Made by a program: the position numbers and the translations under genes
Shown here: one piece after another, positions 52,181-61,730 of the stretch
How the letters are laid out: each line of letters begins with the position of its first letter
Position numbering within the stretch: the stretch's first letter is position 1
The notes under the pieces: generated by a model
The model's database searches: none
Seen by the model: the letters and a program-made list of their open reading frames with translations, nothing else
Told to the model about the DNA's origin: nothing
DNA from: Streptomyces alfalfae
GTDB taxonomy: Bacteria; Actinomycetota; Actinomycetes; Streptomycetales; Streptomycetaceae
Assembly (NCBI RefSeq): GCF_004127445.1
Contig: NZ_QEXM01000045.1
Span: 248,001 to 312,000, forward strand
DNA: 64,000 nt
Direction of reading: 5' to 3'

Positions 52181-53377
52181 ATGCGTTCCACTCGTGCGCC
52201 GTTCGCGCGCAGCCGTGGACGGCGCGTCGCGCTCGCCGCCACCGGGCTCGCCGCGACCCTGGCGCTCACCGCCACGGCCTGCGGCCCGAGCGAGGACACG
52301 GCCGGTGGCTCGTCGAGCGCCGCCGAATCCGACGGGTCCGGCTCCGACTCCAAGCTGCCGGACAGGCTCGCCGACAAGCTCAAGAAGCACGGCATCGACC
52401 CGGACCAGTGGGAGAACGGCGGCTGGAAGAACTTCGACAAGGACAAGTGGCTGCGCGAGGCGAGTGACTTCGTCAACCCGGTCATCAAGGACCTGTGGAA
52501 GCCCGAGCGGATGAAGGACGCGAAGGACCCGAACAAGACGATCGCGTCGAAGGACGCGGCCGCCGACCAGGGTGCCACCGATCCGGAGCCGACGCCGGTC
52601 CGGGCCAAGCCCGAGAAGACGCCGTACCACGAGCACGCCGCGCCGGTCGGCAAGATCTTCTTCGACTCCCCCGAAGGCTCGATGGTCTGCTCGGGCACCG
52701 TCGTGAAGGACCCGCGCAACCCCGGCAGGTCCAACCTGGTGTGGACCGCCGGCCACTGCGTGCACGCGGGCAAGAACGGTGGCTGGTACCGCAACATCGC
52801 CTTCGTGCCCTCATACAACGACCTCGGCAAGTCCGAGGCCGAGCTGGGCGACGCGGCCCCGCAGGAGATCGCCCCCTACGGCCAGTACTGGGCCGACTGG
52901 GTCTCGACCTCCAACGAGTGGATCAACGAGGGCGGCCCGACGGGCGGCGCCGGCGCGACGCACGACTACGCCGTGATGCACGTGAAGCCGGAGCAGGGCG
53001 GCAAGTCCCTGGAGGAGACCGTCGGCAACGCGCTCGATGTCGACTTCTCGACCCCGGCCACGCAGAGCGTCGGCTCGATGGGCGCCTGGGGCTACCCTGC
53101 CGCTCCGCCCTACAACGGCCTCATGATGCACAAGTGCGTGGACAAGCCCGGTCGTCTCTCGCTGTCGCCGTCCCTGCCGACGATGTACCGCATCGGCTGC
53201 ACCATGACCGGCGGTTCCTCCGGCGGCGGCTGGTTCCGCATGGTGAACGGCAAGACGCGGCTCGTCTCGAACACCTCGATCGGCCCGGCCGAGAACACCT
53301 GGCTCGCGGGCCCGCAGCTCGGCAAGGGCGCCGAGCAGGTCTACGACATGATGAGCGAGAAGTACGGCTCCCGGTAG
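52181..53377 (+). CDS. Secreted trypsin-like serine protease lipoprotein (copy 2)
   Basis: 398 residues from ATG 52181 (MRSTRAPFARSRGRR; GGGGGT upstream). Same architecture as copy 1: lipobox LTATAC, HGIDPDQWENGGWKNFDKDKW, His in TAGHCVHAG, Asp in HDYAVMHV, Ser in TGGSSGGGW. The two proteins align over their full length without large gaps, so this is a tandem duplication. Residues outside the catalytic core differ in the linker and loops. Each copy keeps its own promoter-like element. It ends before a strong terminator. Confidence 0.9.
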   Translation: MRSTRAPFARSRGRRVALAATGLAATLALTATACGPSEDTAGGSSSAAESDGSGSDSKLPDRLADKLKKHGIDPDQWENGGWKNFDKDKWLREASDFVNPVIKDLWKPERMKDAKDPNKTIASKDAAADQGATDPEPTPVRAKPEKTPYHEHAAPVGKIFFDSPEGSMVCSGTVVKDPRNPGRSNLVWTAGHCVHAGKNGGWYRNIAFVPSYNDLGKSEAELGDAAPQEIAPYGQYWADWVSTSNEWINEGGPTGGAGATHDYAVMHVKPEQGGKSLEETVGNALDVDFSTPATQSVGSMGAWGYPAAPPYNGLMMHKCVDKPGRLSLSPSLPTMYRIGCTMTGGSSGGGWFRMVNGKTRLVSNTSIGPAENTWLAGPQLGKGAEQVYDMMSEKYGSR

Positions 53378-53419
53378 CCGCCCCTCGTGCCCGTCACACC
53401 TGATACGGCTTGATACGGC

Positions 53420-53452
53420 GAAGGCCCGCCCCTGCGAGAGGGGCGGGCCTTC
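53420..53452. terminator. Strong bidirectional terminator, protease / hflX
   Basis: Thirteen-bp perfect stem GAAGGCCCGCCCC / GGGGCGGGCCTTC with a 7-nt loop between the convergent protease and hflX stops. Confidence 0.92.
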
Positions 53453-53479
53453 GTCATGTCCGGCTGGTGCGGGGTGCGC

Positions 53480-54970
53480 TCAGTGCGCGGCCGGAACATA
53501 CGGATTGAGCTCCGCGGCGAGTTCCTCGTGCACCCGCGCCTTGAGCAGCGTGCCCTCGCCGGTGTGCTCCTCGGAGAGCACCTCGCCCTCGGCGTGCGCC
53601 CGCGAGACGAGCTGGCCGTGGGTGTACGGAACGAGGGCCTCGATCTCGACCTCGGGCCGCGGCAGCTCGACGTCGACGAGCGCGAGGAGCTCGTCGATGC
53701 CGGCGCCGGTGCGCGCGGAGACCGCGATCGCGTGCTTCTCATTGCGCAGGAGCCGCTGGAGGACCAGCGGGTCCGCCGCGTCCGCCTTGTTGATCACCAC
53801 GATCTCGGGCACTTCGGTGGCGCCCACGTCGCGGATGACCTCGCGCACGGCGGCGAGCTGCTCCTCCGGCACCGGGTGCGAACCGTCCACCACGTGCAGG
53901 ATGAGGTCGGAGTCGGCGACCTCCTCCATCGTGGAGCGGAACGCCTCGACGAGGTGGTGCGGCAGATGCCGCACGAACCCGACGGTGTCGGCCAGGGTGT
54001 AGAGCCTGCCGCCCGGCGTTTCCGCCCGGCGCACGGTCGGGTCGAGGGTGGCGAACAGCGCGTTCTCCACCAGGACGCCCGCGCCCGTGAGGCGGTTGAG
54101 CAGCGAGGACTTGCCGGCGTTGGTGTAACCGGCGATGGCGACCGAGGGCACCTTGTTGCGCCGGCGCTCCTGGCGCTTGATGTCGCGGCCGGTCTTCATC
54201 TCCGCGATCTCCCGGCGCATCTTCGCCATCTTCTCGCGGATGCGCCGCCGGTCGGTCTCGATCTTGGTCTCACCGGGACCACGCGTGGCCATGCCGCCAC
54301 CGCCGCCGCCACCCATCTGCCGGGAGAGCGACTGGCCCCAGCCGCGGAGCCTCGGCAGCATGTACTGCATCTGTGCCAGGGCGACCTGCGCCTTGCCCTC
54401 TCGGGACTTGGCGTGCTGGGCGAAGATGTCGAGGATCAGGGCGGTCCTGTCGACCACCTTGACCTTGACGACGTCTTCGAGGTGGATGAGCTGGCCGGGG
54501 CTCAGCTCACCGTCGCAGACGACGGTGTCGGCGCCGGTCTCGAGCACGATGTCCCGCAGTTCGAGGGCCTTGCCGGAGCCGATGTACGTCGCCGGGTCCG
54601 GCTTGTCGCGGCGCTGCACCACGCCGTCGAGCACGAGTGCGCCCGCGGTCTCCGCGAGAGCGGCCAGCTCGGCGAGGGAGTTCTCCGCGTCGTCCACGGT
54701 TCCGGAGGTCCACACTCCGACGAGGACCACGCGCTCCAGGCGGAGCTGGCGGTACTCGACCTCGGTGACGTCCTCGAGCTCGGTGGAGAGGCCCGCGACA
54801 CGGCGCAGGGCCGCGCGCTCGGAGCGGTCGAGCTGGTCGCCGTCACGCTCTCCGTCGATCTCGTGGCTCCAGGCGACGTCCTCTTCCATCAGGGCATCGG
54901 CCCGAAGACCTTCGGGGTAGTTCTGCGCGAAGCTCTGTACGTCCTGGGAAGGGGAAGAAGAGGAGGTCAT
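53480..54970 (-). CDS. hflX: GTPase HflX
   Basis: 496 residues from ATG 54970 (AAGGAT upstream). The N-terminal HflX domain has DPATYIGSGKALEL and VVCDGELSPGQ. A Gly-run linker (MGGGGGGGMATRGPGETKIE) precedes the GTPase core with G1 GYTNAGKSSLLN, G3 DTVGFV, and G4 NKAD. HflX binds the 50S subunit and rescues or splits stalled ribosomes. A longer open frame upstream runs into Arg-rich noise. Follows the M1 peptidase on the same strand across 235 bp with no clear signal. Confidence 0.95.
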   Translation of the reverse strand: MTSSSSPSQDVQSFAQNYPEGLRADALMEEDVAWSHEIDGERDGDQLDRSERAALRRVAGLSTELEDVTEVEYRQLRLERVVLVGVWTSGTVDDAENSLAELAALAETAGALVLDGVVQRRDKPDPATYIGSGKALELRDIVLETGADTVVCDGELSPGQLIHLEDVVKVKVVDRTALILDIFAQHAKSREGKAQVALAQMQYMLPRLRGWGQSLSRQMGGGGGGGMATRGPGETKIETDRRRIREKMAKMRREIAEMKTGRDIKRQERRRNKVPSVAIAGYTNAGKSSLLNRLTGAGVLVENALFATLDPTVRRAETPGGRLYTLADTVGFVRHLPHHLVEAFRSTMEEVADSDLILHVVDGSHPVPEEQLAAVREVIRDVGATEVPEIVVINKADAADPLVLQRLLRNEKHAIAVSARTGAGIDELLALVDVELPRPEVEIEALVPYTHGQLVSRAHAEGEVLSEEHTGEGTLLKARVHEELAAELNPYVPAAH

Positions 54971-55205
54971 TGGATCCTTACGTCGATTCGTCGATACGCC
55001 GGTGAAGTGCGGACGGATCGCGGGACCCGTCGCAGTCGACAACGCCCGAGGCGGCCCGGACATTCCCGAGGCCGGGCCTGGCGGACCCTGAGATACCCCC
55101 GAGGGGATGTCCCTGAGCCCGGACCGGCCCGCCGCGCCGTCGACCTGAAGATGGTTGCACGGCACGGCCCGTCTCGTCATCCGGGTTATTCTCCGGCCCG
55201 ACCGG

Positions 55206-56705
55206 CTACTTCCCGCGCACGGGCGCCTTACGCCAGTCCGGGTGCCCCGGCATGGGCGGCGTCTTCTCCCCGTACAGCCAGGCGTCGAAGAATCCGCCCA
55301 GGTCACGCCCCGCGTTCCGGGAGGCGAGCCGCACGAAGTCGGCGGTCGTCGCGGTGCCGTCGCGGTGGGCGCGGACCCACTGGCGCTCCAGGCGCTCGAA
55401 GGCCTCGTGCCCGATCTCCTGGCGCAGCGCGTAGAGCACCAGGGCGCTGCCGTCGTAGACCACGGGCCGGAACAGGCTGATCTTCTTGCCGGGGGCGGGC
55501 CTCTTCGGCCGCGCGGGCGGCCCGCCCTCGGCACGCCAGCCGTCCGATTTGCGGTAGGCCTCGCGCATGCGGTCCGCCAGGGACCGCCGTGTCCTCTCCT
55601 CGGTGAACAGCGCCTCGTACCAGGTGGCGTGGCCCTCGTTGAGCCAGAGGTCGGACCAGGTCCGCGGGCTCACGCTGTCGCCGAACCACTGGTGCGCCAG
55701 CTCGTGCACCATGAGCGCGTCGACGCTCCACTCGGGGATGTGGGGCAGGGTGAAGAGCTGCTGCTCGAAGAGGGACAGCGTCTGCGTCTCCAGCTCGAAG
55801 CCGGTCTTCGCCGGGGCGACGAGGACCCCGTAGGCCTCGAAGGGGTACCGCCCGACCTTCTTCTCCATCCATGCGATCTGGCCGGGCGTCTTCTTCAGCC
55901 AGCGCTCCAGGGCCTTGCGGTCCTTGGTGGGGACGACGTCGCGTACGGGCAGGCCGTGCGGGCCCTTGCGGTGCAGCACGGTGGACCGGCCGATCGACAC
56001 CTGGGCCAGTTCGGTCGCCATGGGGTGGTGGGTGCGGTAGGCCCAGGTCGTGGCGGAGCCGTTGTGGCGGGGCTCGGCCGCCGGGAGGCCGTTGGCGACG
56101 GCGGTGAGCCCCTTGGGGGCGGTGATCCGGAAGGTGAACATCGCCTTGTCGGCGGGGTGGTCGTTGCAGGGGAAGACCAGGTGGGCGGCGTCGGCCTGGT
56201 TGGCCATGGCGAGCCCGTCGGCGGTGCGGAGCCAGCCGCCCTGGGATTTCCCGCCGGAGACCGGGTCGCTGGTGTGCCGAACGGTGATCCGCAGCCGCTC
56301 GCCGGGCCCGACCGGCTCGGCCGGCGTGAGGACCAGGTCCTCGCCGCTGCTCGCGAAGCGGACGGCCTCGCCGTTGACCTCGGCGGAGCGGACCTCGCCG
56401 TGCGTGAAGTCCAGGTTCACGCGCTCAAGGGGCTGGGTGACACGGGCGTCGATCTTGGTGACGGCTTCCAGTGGCTCGCGGTTGTCACCGCGGTAGGTGA
56501 AGGCGATGTCGTACGACGTCACGTCGTACCCGGGGTTGCCCAGGTGCGGGAAGAGCGGGTCGCCGATGCCGAGCGGGGTGGCCGGCGAGGGGACGCCCGC
56601 CGCGACGAGGGCGGCGGAGACGGTCGCGGTGACGAGGGCGGCGGCGACTCGGGGTGTACGGAGGGCCTTCGGCCGTGCGGCCGTGGTCCGGGCAGTGAGC
56701 AGCAT
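55206..56705 (-). CDS. Secreted M1-family zinc metallopeptidase
   Basis: 499 residues from ATG 56705. Basic start, then hydrophobic signal region AALVTATVSAALVAAG, so secreted or membrane-bound. The zinc site HELAHQWFGD with NEGHATW 20 residues later is the gluzincin HExxH(18)E pattern, and the YDGSALVLYALR segment is typical. It is an aminopeptidase N-like enzyme acting on peptides outside the cell. The Shine-Dalgarno is weak. Follows rshA on the same strand by 127 bp. Confidence 0.92.
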   Translation of the reverse strand: MLLTARTTAARPKALRTPRVAAALVTATVSAALVAAGVPSPATPLGIGDPLFPHLGNPGYDVTSYDIAFTYRGDNREPLEAVTKIDARVTQPLERVNLDFTHGEVRSAEVNGEAVRFASSGEDLVLTPAEPVGPGERLRITVRHTSDPVSGGKSQGGWLRTADGLAMANQADAAHLVFPCNDHPADKAMFTFRITAPKGLTAVANGLPAAEPRHNGSATTWAYRTHHPMATELAQVSIGRSTVLHRKGPHGLPVRDVVPTKDRKALERWLKKTPGQIAWMEKKVGRYPFEAYGVLVAPAKTGFELETQTLSLFEQQLFTLPHIPEWSVDALMVHELAHQWFGDSVSPRTWSDLWLNEGHATWYEALFTEERTRRSLADRMREAYRKSDGWRAEGGPPARPKRPAPGKKISLFRPVVYDGSALVLYALRQEIGHEAFERLERQWVRAHRDGTATTADFVRLASRNAGRDLGGFFDAWLYGEKTPPMPGHPDWRKAPVRGK

Positions 56706-56832
56706 GGACTTACCGCTATCAGCGTGCGCGCCCCCGGCGGGTGGTGGCGCGCGCCCGGCCACCCGAACGAGTCACCGACCGGACCCGCGCGCGGGTCCGC
56801 CGCCAGGGCCGGGCCACGAGGCGCCGACCGCT

Positions 56833-58962
56833 TCAGTGGGCCGCTGCCGCCGGATGCTGGGCGCGGCTCACGTCGTACACCCCCGGCACCGCGCGCATCG
56901 CCCGCATCAGCCCCGGGAGGTGCCCGGCGTCCGGCAGTTGCAGCGTGTAGGTGTGCCGCACGCGCTGCTGGGTCGGCGGCTCCACGGTGGCGGAGACGAT
57001 CGCCACCCCCTCCAGGGCGATCGCTTCGGTGAGGTCGGCGAGCAGATGCGCACGGCCGAACGATTCGGCAGTCAGCGTGACACGGCACTCGGCGGTGTCC
57101 ACCCAGCGCACGCCGACCTCCGCGCGCCCCACTTCTTTCATGCGCTCCACCGAGGGGCATTCGACGCGGTGGACGGTCACGGCTCCCCCGCGTACGGCGA
57201 AGGCGGTGATGGCGTCGGGCGGCACCGGCGTACAGCATCCGGCGAGGCGCACGCTGGCGCCCTCGCGGTCCACCACGGCGTTGGCCGCGGGGCGCGGGAT
57301 CTCGGCGGCTTCCGGGCGCGGGGCGGCGACCGGCGCCTTCCTGGTCTGTCCGGAGGGCGCGGGGGCGGGCGCCGGATGCGTGCTCAGCCAGCGGCGGATG
57401 GCGATCCGCGCGGCGGGCGTGCGGGCGTGGTCGAGCCAGTCGCGGGACGGCCCCGAGGCGGTGTCCTGCCCCATGAGCAGCTGCACGGTGTCGCCGTCGC
57501 GCAGGACCGTGCTGAGCGTCGCGAGGCGGCCGTTGACCCGGGCGCCGATGCAGGCGTGCGCGTCCTCGCCGTACTGGGCGTAGGCGGCGTCCACGCAGCT
57601 GGCGCCCGCGGGCAGGCCGAGTGTGCCGCCGTCGGGACGGAACACGGCGATCTCGCGGTCCTGGGCGAGGTCCTCGCGCAGCGTCGACCAGAAGGTGTCG
57701 GAGTCGGGCGCCGCCCGCTGCCAGTCGAGGAGCCGGGAGAGCCAGCCGGGCCGGGTCGGGTCCACGCGCTCGTCGTCGGCGCCTTCGGCCGACTCCTCCG
57801 TGGGCGAGGCATAGGGATGGCGCAGGGCGACGACGCCCGCCTCGGCGACCTGGTGCATCTGGTGTGTGCGGATGAGGACTTCGGCGACCTCTCCGTCCGG
57901 GCGGGCCACGGCGGTGTGGAGCGACTGGTAGAGGTTGAATTTCGGTACGGCGATGAAGTCCTTGAACTCCGACACGACCGGCGTGAAGCAGGTGTGCAGC
58001 TCCCCGAGGACTCCGTAGCAGTCGGCGTCCTCGGTCACGAGGACGAGGAGGCGGCCGTAGTCCGACGCGCGCAGTTCGCCGCGTTTTCGGTGCACGCGGT
58101 GGACGGAGACGAAGTGCCGCGGCCTGATGAGGACCTCGGCCGCGATGCCCGCGTCGCGCAGCACACCGCGCACCTCGCCCGCGATGTCGCCGAGGGAGTC
58201 GGCCTCCGCCTCGGCGTTGGCCGTGATCATGGCCTTCACCTCGGCGTACTCCTCCGGGTGGAGGATCGCGAAGACGAGGTCCTCCAGCTCGGTCTTGAGT
58301 GCCTGGACCCCCAGGCGCTCCGCGAGCGGAATGAGCACGTCCCTGGTCACCTTGGCGATGCGGACCTGCTTCTCGGGGCGCATCACACCGAGCGTGCGCA
58401 TGTTGTGCAGCCGGTCGGCCAGCTTGATCGACATGACGCGTACGTCGTTGCCGGTGGCGACCAGCATCTTGCGGAAGGTCTCCGGCTCGGCGGCGGCTCC
58501 GTAGTCCACCTTCTCCAGCTTCGTGACGCCGTCCACGAGATAGCACACGTCGTCGCCGAACTCGGCGCGCACCTGGTCGAGGGTCACCTCCGTGTCCTCG
58601 ACGGTGTCGTGCAGCAAGGACGCGGTCAGGGTCGTGATCTCCGCGCCCAGCTGGGCCAGGATCAGCGTGACGGCGAGAGGGTGTGTGATGTACGGCTCAC
58701 CGCTCTTGCGCATCTGGCCCCGGTGCGAGGACTCCGCGAGGACGTAGGCGCGGCGCAGCGGCTCCAGGTCCGCGTCCGGATAGTGGGCCCGGTGGGCCTC
58801 CGCCACATGGCCGATGGCGTCGGGCAGACGGTCCCGGGTGGTGGAGCCCAGGAGGGCCGCCCTGCCGAGCCTGCGCAGGTCGAGACGGGCCCGGCCGCGC
58901 CTGCGCTGGGCCCCGGGCGTCACGGGGCCGGGCGTGGCTGGGTTCGTGGCCTCCGCACTCAT
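56833..58962 (-). CDS. rshA: RelA/SpoT homologue with divergent synthetase domain
   Basis: 709 residues from ATG 58962, GGAGG upstream. The hydrolase HD domain is intact: THPLAVTLILA, LLHDTVEDT and LADRLHNMRTL. In the synthetase region DCYGVLGELH and KDFIAVPKFNLYQSLHT are recognisable, but Gly of NGYQSLHT is Leu, the EVQIRT Gln is Leu, and the AHW that follows is lost. TGS and a C-terminal ACT-like region follow (LAGCCTPVPPD). In S. coelicolor, rshA makes ppGpp independently of ribosomes under certain starvation conditions. Here it likely controls ppGpp turnover; whether the synthetase is active is open. Confidence 0.88.
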   Translation of the reverse strand: MSAEATNPATPGPVTPGAQRRRGRARLDLRRLGRAALLGSTTRDRLPDAIGHVAEAHRAHYPDADLEPLRRAYVLAESSHRGQMRKSGEPYITHPLAVTLILAQLGAEITTLTASLLHDTVEDTEVTLDQVRAEFGDDVCYLVDGVTKLEKVDYGAAAEPETFRKMLVATGNDVRVMSIKLADRLHNMRTLGVMRPEKQVRIAKVTRDVLIPLAERLGVQALKTELEDLVFAILHPEEYAEVKAMITANAEAEADSLGDIAGEVRGVLRDAGIAAEVLIRPRHFVSVHRVHRKRGELRASDYGRLLVLVTEDADCYGVLGELHTCFTPVVSEFKDFIAVPKFNLYQSLHTAVARPDGEVAEVLIRTHQMHQVAEAGVVALRHPYASPTEESAEGADDERVDPTRPGWLSRLLDWQRAAPDSDTFWSTLREDLAQDREIAVFRPDGGTLGLPAGASCVDAAYAQYGEDAHACIGARVNGRLATLSTVLRDGDTVQLLMGQDTASGPSRDWLDHARTPAARIAIRRWLSTHPAPAPAPSGQTRKAPVAAPRPEAAEIPRPAANAVVDREGASVRLAGCCTPVPPDAITAFAVRGGAVTVHRVECPSVERMKEVGRAEVGVRWVDTAECRVTLTAESFGRAHLLADLTEAIALEGVAIVSATVEPPTQQRVRHTYTLQLPDAGHLPGLMRAMRAVPGVYDVSRAQHPAAAAH

Positions 58963-59104
58963 GGGCACCTCCGGCTGCGTCGACCGGCGGTCGGCGGATG
59001 CTGGCGTACTCCGTCCGGGCCGGTGCTTGATGCTACCGAGCCCATCACGCGGCGCCGACCGCCTCTCGCCGAGCGTGAAACGGATCACCCATTCGAGCGA
59101 CAGT

Positions 59105-59983
59105 TCACGCGGTTGCTGTTTCGAGCCATTCGGACATGATCTCGCCTTCCGCGAGGATCACGGCGGGACCGGTCATCTCGATCTCGCCGTCGGGCCGCTC
59201 GGTGATCACCACACGGCCGCCGGGCAGGTCGACCGTGTATGTGACCGGGGCGCCCGTCACGGCCGGGTCCGCGCCGTCCCTGCGGGCGGCCGCCACGGCC
59301 ACGGCGCACGCGCCCGTGCCGCACGAGCGGGTCTCGCCCACGCCGCGCTCGTGCACGCGCATGGCGACGTGGCGCGGGGCGCGCTCCACGACGAACTCCA
59401 CGTTCACCCCGTCCGGGTAGGCGGAGGCGGGGCTGAAGGGCGGCGGGTCGTACAGGTTGCCCGCGTCGGCGAGGTCGTCGACGAAGGCGACGGCGTGCGG
59501 ATTGCCCATGTTCACGTTGCGCGCGGGCCACTGGTGGTCCCCGACCGAGACCGTGACGTCGCCGCCGGGGAGCAGGGCCTTGCCCATGCCGACGGTGATC
59601 TCACCGCCGGACGCGGCCTTGGCGATGTGCACGGTCTTGACGCCGCCGCGCGTGGCCACCGCCAGATCACCCTCGCCGACGTGCCCCGCGTGCTGGAGGT
59701 ACCGCGCGAAGACCCGCACCCCGTTGCCGCACATCTCGGCGACCGAGCCGTCGCCGTTGCGGTAGTCCATGAACCATGCGGCCCGGTCGGCGAGGTGACG
59801 CGCCTCCGGGTGGGCGGCGGACCGGACGACGTGCAGGAGACCGTCGCCGCCGATGCCCGCGCGCCGGTCGCACAGGGCGGTGACGGCGGCCGGGGACAGC
59901 TCGACGGCGTTGTCCGGGTCCGGGATGATCACGAAGTCGTTCTCGGTCCCGTGGCCCTTGAGGAAGGCGATCCGCGTGCTCAT
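59105..59983 (-). CDS. dapF: Diaminopimelate epimerase
   Basis: 292 residues. The two catalytic Cys are in AEMCGNGVRVFARY (~85) and TRSCGTGACAVAVAA (~219), and GHGTENDFV starts the protein. It converts LL- to meso-diaminopimelate for peptidoglycan and lysine. Downstream of the small membrane protein by 57 bp, same strand as miaA, so an operon is plausible. Confidence 0.96.
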   Translation of the reverse strand: MSTRIAFLKGHGTENDFVIIPDPDNAVELSPAAVTALCDRRAGIGGDGLLHVVRSAAHPEARHLADRAAWFMDYRNGDGSVAEMCGNGVRVFARYLQHAGHVGEGDLAVATRGGVKTVHIAKAASGGEITVGMGKALLPGGDVTVSVGDHQWPARNVNMGNPHAVAFVDDLADAGNLYDPPPFSPASAYPDGVNVEFVVERAPRHVAMRVHERGVGETRSCGTGACAVAVAAARRDGADPAVTGAPVTYTVDLPGGRVVITERPDGEIEMTGPAVILAEGEIMSEWLETATA

Positions 59984-60040
59984 TCCTCGATCGTACGGGG
60001 TGGGTACGACACCGCGGCGGGGCGGTGGGCCGCTGCCGAC

Positions 60041-60502
60041 TCAGCGGAGGCGGGCCACGCGCCAGACGGCGAGGACGGCCGCGCCGACGAAGAGCAGGGC
60101 GTACGCGGAGACGACCCGCCAGTCCGGGCGGCGGCCCGAGCCGCGCTCGGGCAGGCCCGGCAGCGTGTAACCCACCCGGCGGGCGGCCATCATGCCCCAG
60201 CCCGCCGCGCAGCAGCTCAGGAGCAGCCCGAGCATGGCGACCACGGCACCGCCGTCGCCGAACTCGAAGGCCAGCGGGAAGGCGAACATCAGGGAACCGA
60301 CCGCGGCGAGGATCACGATGGGCGCGAGCTGCCAGATGCGCAGCCGGCGCTGCGGACGCAGCTCGACCTCGACCTCGGCCTCCGCGGACATCTCGTCCGC
60401 GCCGGGGCCGTCGTCCGTCACGCCGCCGGGAACCTCGTCGGGCCCGTCGGGGCTCAGCTGCTCTCCGCCGTCATGTGCGGTGTCACGAGGGCCGGCCTCC
60501 AT
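60041..60502 (-). CDS. Small membrane protein with acidic N-terminus
   Basis: 153 residues from ATG 60502, chosen because GGGAGGG lies nine bases upstream (GTG at 60508 is an alternative). About 55 acidic residues (Asp/Glu/Gly) are followed by hydrophobic segments near APIVILAAVGSLMFAFPLAF, VVAMLGLLLSCCAAG and YALLFVGAAVLAVW, so three or so membrane spans. Unknown function. Sits between miaA and dapF on the same strand. Confidence 0.72.
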   Translation of the reverse strand: MEAGPRDTAHDGGEQLSPDGPDEVPGGVTDDGPGADEMSAEAEVEVELRPQRRLRIWQLAPIVILAAVGSLMFAFPLAFEFGDGGAVVAMLGLLLSCCAAGWGMMAARRVGYTLPGLPERGSGRRPDWRVVSAYALLFVGAAVLAVWRVARLR

Positions 60503-60609
60503 CGCCACGCGCCCTCCCACTTCGGACTCCACCGGTCGATCGATGGTCGATGATGGCACGCCGCCAGGGGGCCGGATGACCGCCGGAGCGTCCCGATGCC
60601 ATCACGTGA

Positions 60610-61548
60610 TCAGGCTGTGACCGGTCGTTCGATCAGCGCCATCGCGTGTCCGGGAAGTCGGCCGCGATCGGCCGCGGCGCCGCTCAGCCAGTGCACCCGC
60701 GGGTCCCTCCGGAACCACGAGTCCTGGCGCCGCGCGAAGCGTTTGGTGGCGCGCACGGTCTCGGCGCGCGCCTCGTCCTCGGTGCACTCTCCGGCGAGCG
60801 CCGCGAGCACCTGCTGGTAGCCCAGCGCCCGCGACGCCGTACGTCCCTCGCGCAGGCCCTGTCCGGCCAGCGTGCGCACCTCGTCGACCAGGCCGGCCTC
60901 CCACATGCGGTCCACGCGCGTGGCGATGCGTTCGTCGAGTTCGGGGCGGGCCACGTCCACGCCGATCTGCACCGTGTCGTACACCGAGTCGTGGCCCGGG
61001 AGGTTGGCGGTGAAGGGCTTGCCCGTGATCTCGATGACCTCGAGGGCGCGCACGATCCGGCGGCCGTTGCTGGGCAGGATCGCGCGGCCCGCTCCCGGGT
61101 CGGCGGCGGCCAGCCGGGCGTGCAGCGCTCCGGGGCCGCGCAGGGTCAGCTCCTCCTCCAGCCTGGCCCGCACCTCGGGATCCGTGCCGGGGAACTCCAG
61201 GTGGTCGACGGCGCCGCGTACGTAGAGCCCCGAACCGCCGACCAGGATCGGCCAGCGGCCCGCGGCCAGCAGGCGGTCGATCTCCGCGCGGGCCAGCTTC
61301 TGGTACTCGGCGACGCTCGCCGCCTCCGTCACGTCCCAGATGTCGAGGAGGTGGTGGGGGACCCCGCCGCGCTCCTCGGGCGTCAGCTTGGCGGTGCCGA
61401 TGTCCATCCCCCGGTAGAGCTGCATGGAGTCGGCGTTGACCACTTCCCCGCCGAGACGTTGGGCGAGGAAAACGCCCAGATCGGACTTTCCTGCCGCGGT
61501 GGGACCGACGACGGCGATGACCCGCGGGGCGGGAGCTGCACTACTCAC
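60610..61548 (-). CDS. miaA: tRNA dimethylallyltransferase
   Basis: 312 residues from GTG 61548. P-loop VVGPTAAGKSDLG at ~13-25, NADSMQLYRGMDIGTAK and GGSGLYVRG are the family signatures. It adds dimethylallyl to A37 of tRNAs that read UNN codons; the product is the substrate of MiaB, encoded 1.7 kb away. A much longer open frame exists, but the P-loop position fixes the start. Same strand as dapF. Confidence 0.95.
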   Translation of the reverse strand: MSSAAPAPRVIAVVGPTAAGKSDLGVFLAQRLGGEVVNADSMQLYRGMDIGTAKLTPEERGGVPHHLLDIWDVTEAASVAEYQKLARAEIDRLLAAGRWPILVGGSGLYVRGAVDHLEFPGTDPEVRARLEEELTLRGPGALHARLAAADPGAGRAILPSNGRRIVRALEVIEITGKPFTANLPGHDSVYDTVQIGVDVARPELDERIATRVDRMWEAGLVDEVRTLAGQGLREGRTASRALGYQQVLAALAGECTEDEARAETVRATKRFARRQDSWFRRDPRVHWLSGAAADRGRLPGHAMALIERPVTA

Positions 61549-61730
61549 CGCCCCAGTCTCGCAAACCGTGCGACCACTTCCCGAACGAGTTGCGTGACGG
61601 CACGGCTTCGGGGTCGTTGCCTGTTGCGAGGTTCCAGCCGCCGGTTTCGAGGACCGATGGCCCGGGCGAAGCAATGGGACGCTCCGGGCGGCAGGGGATT
61701 TCGCCCACACGAGTAACGTATGGAGTAGAT

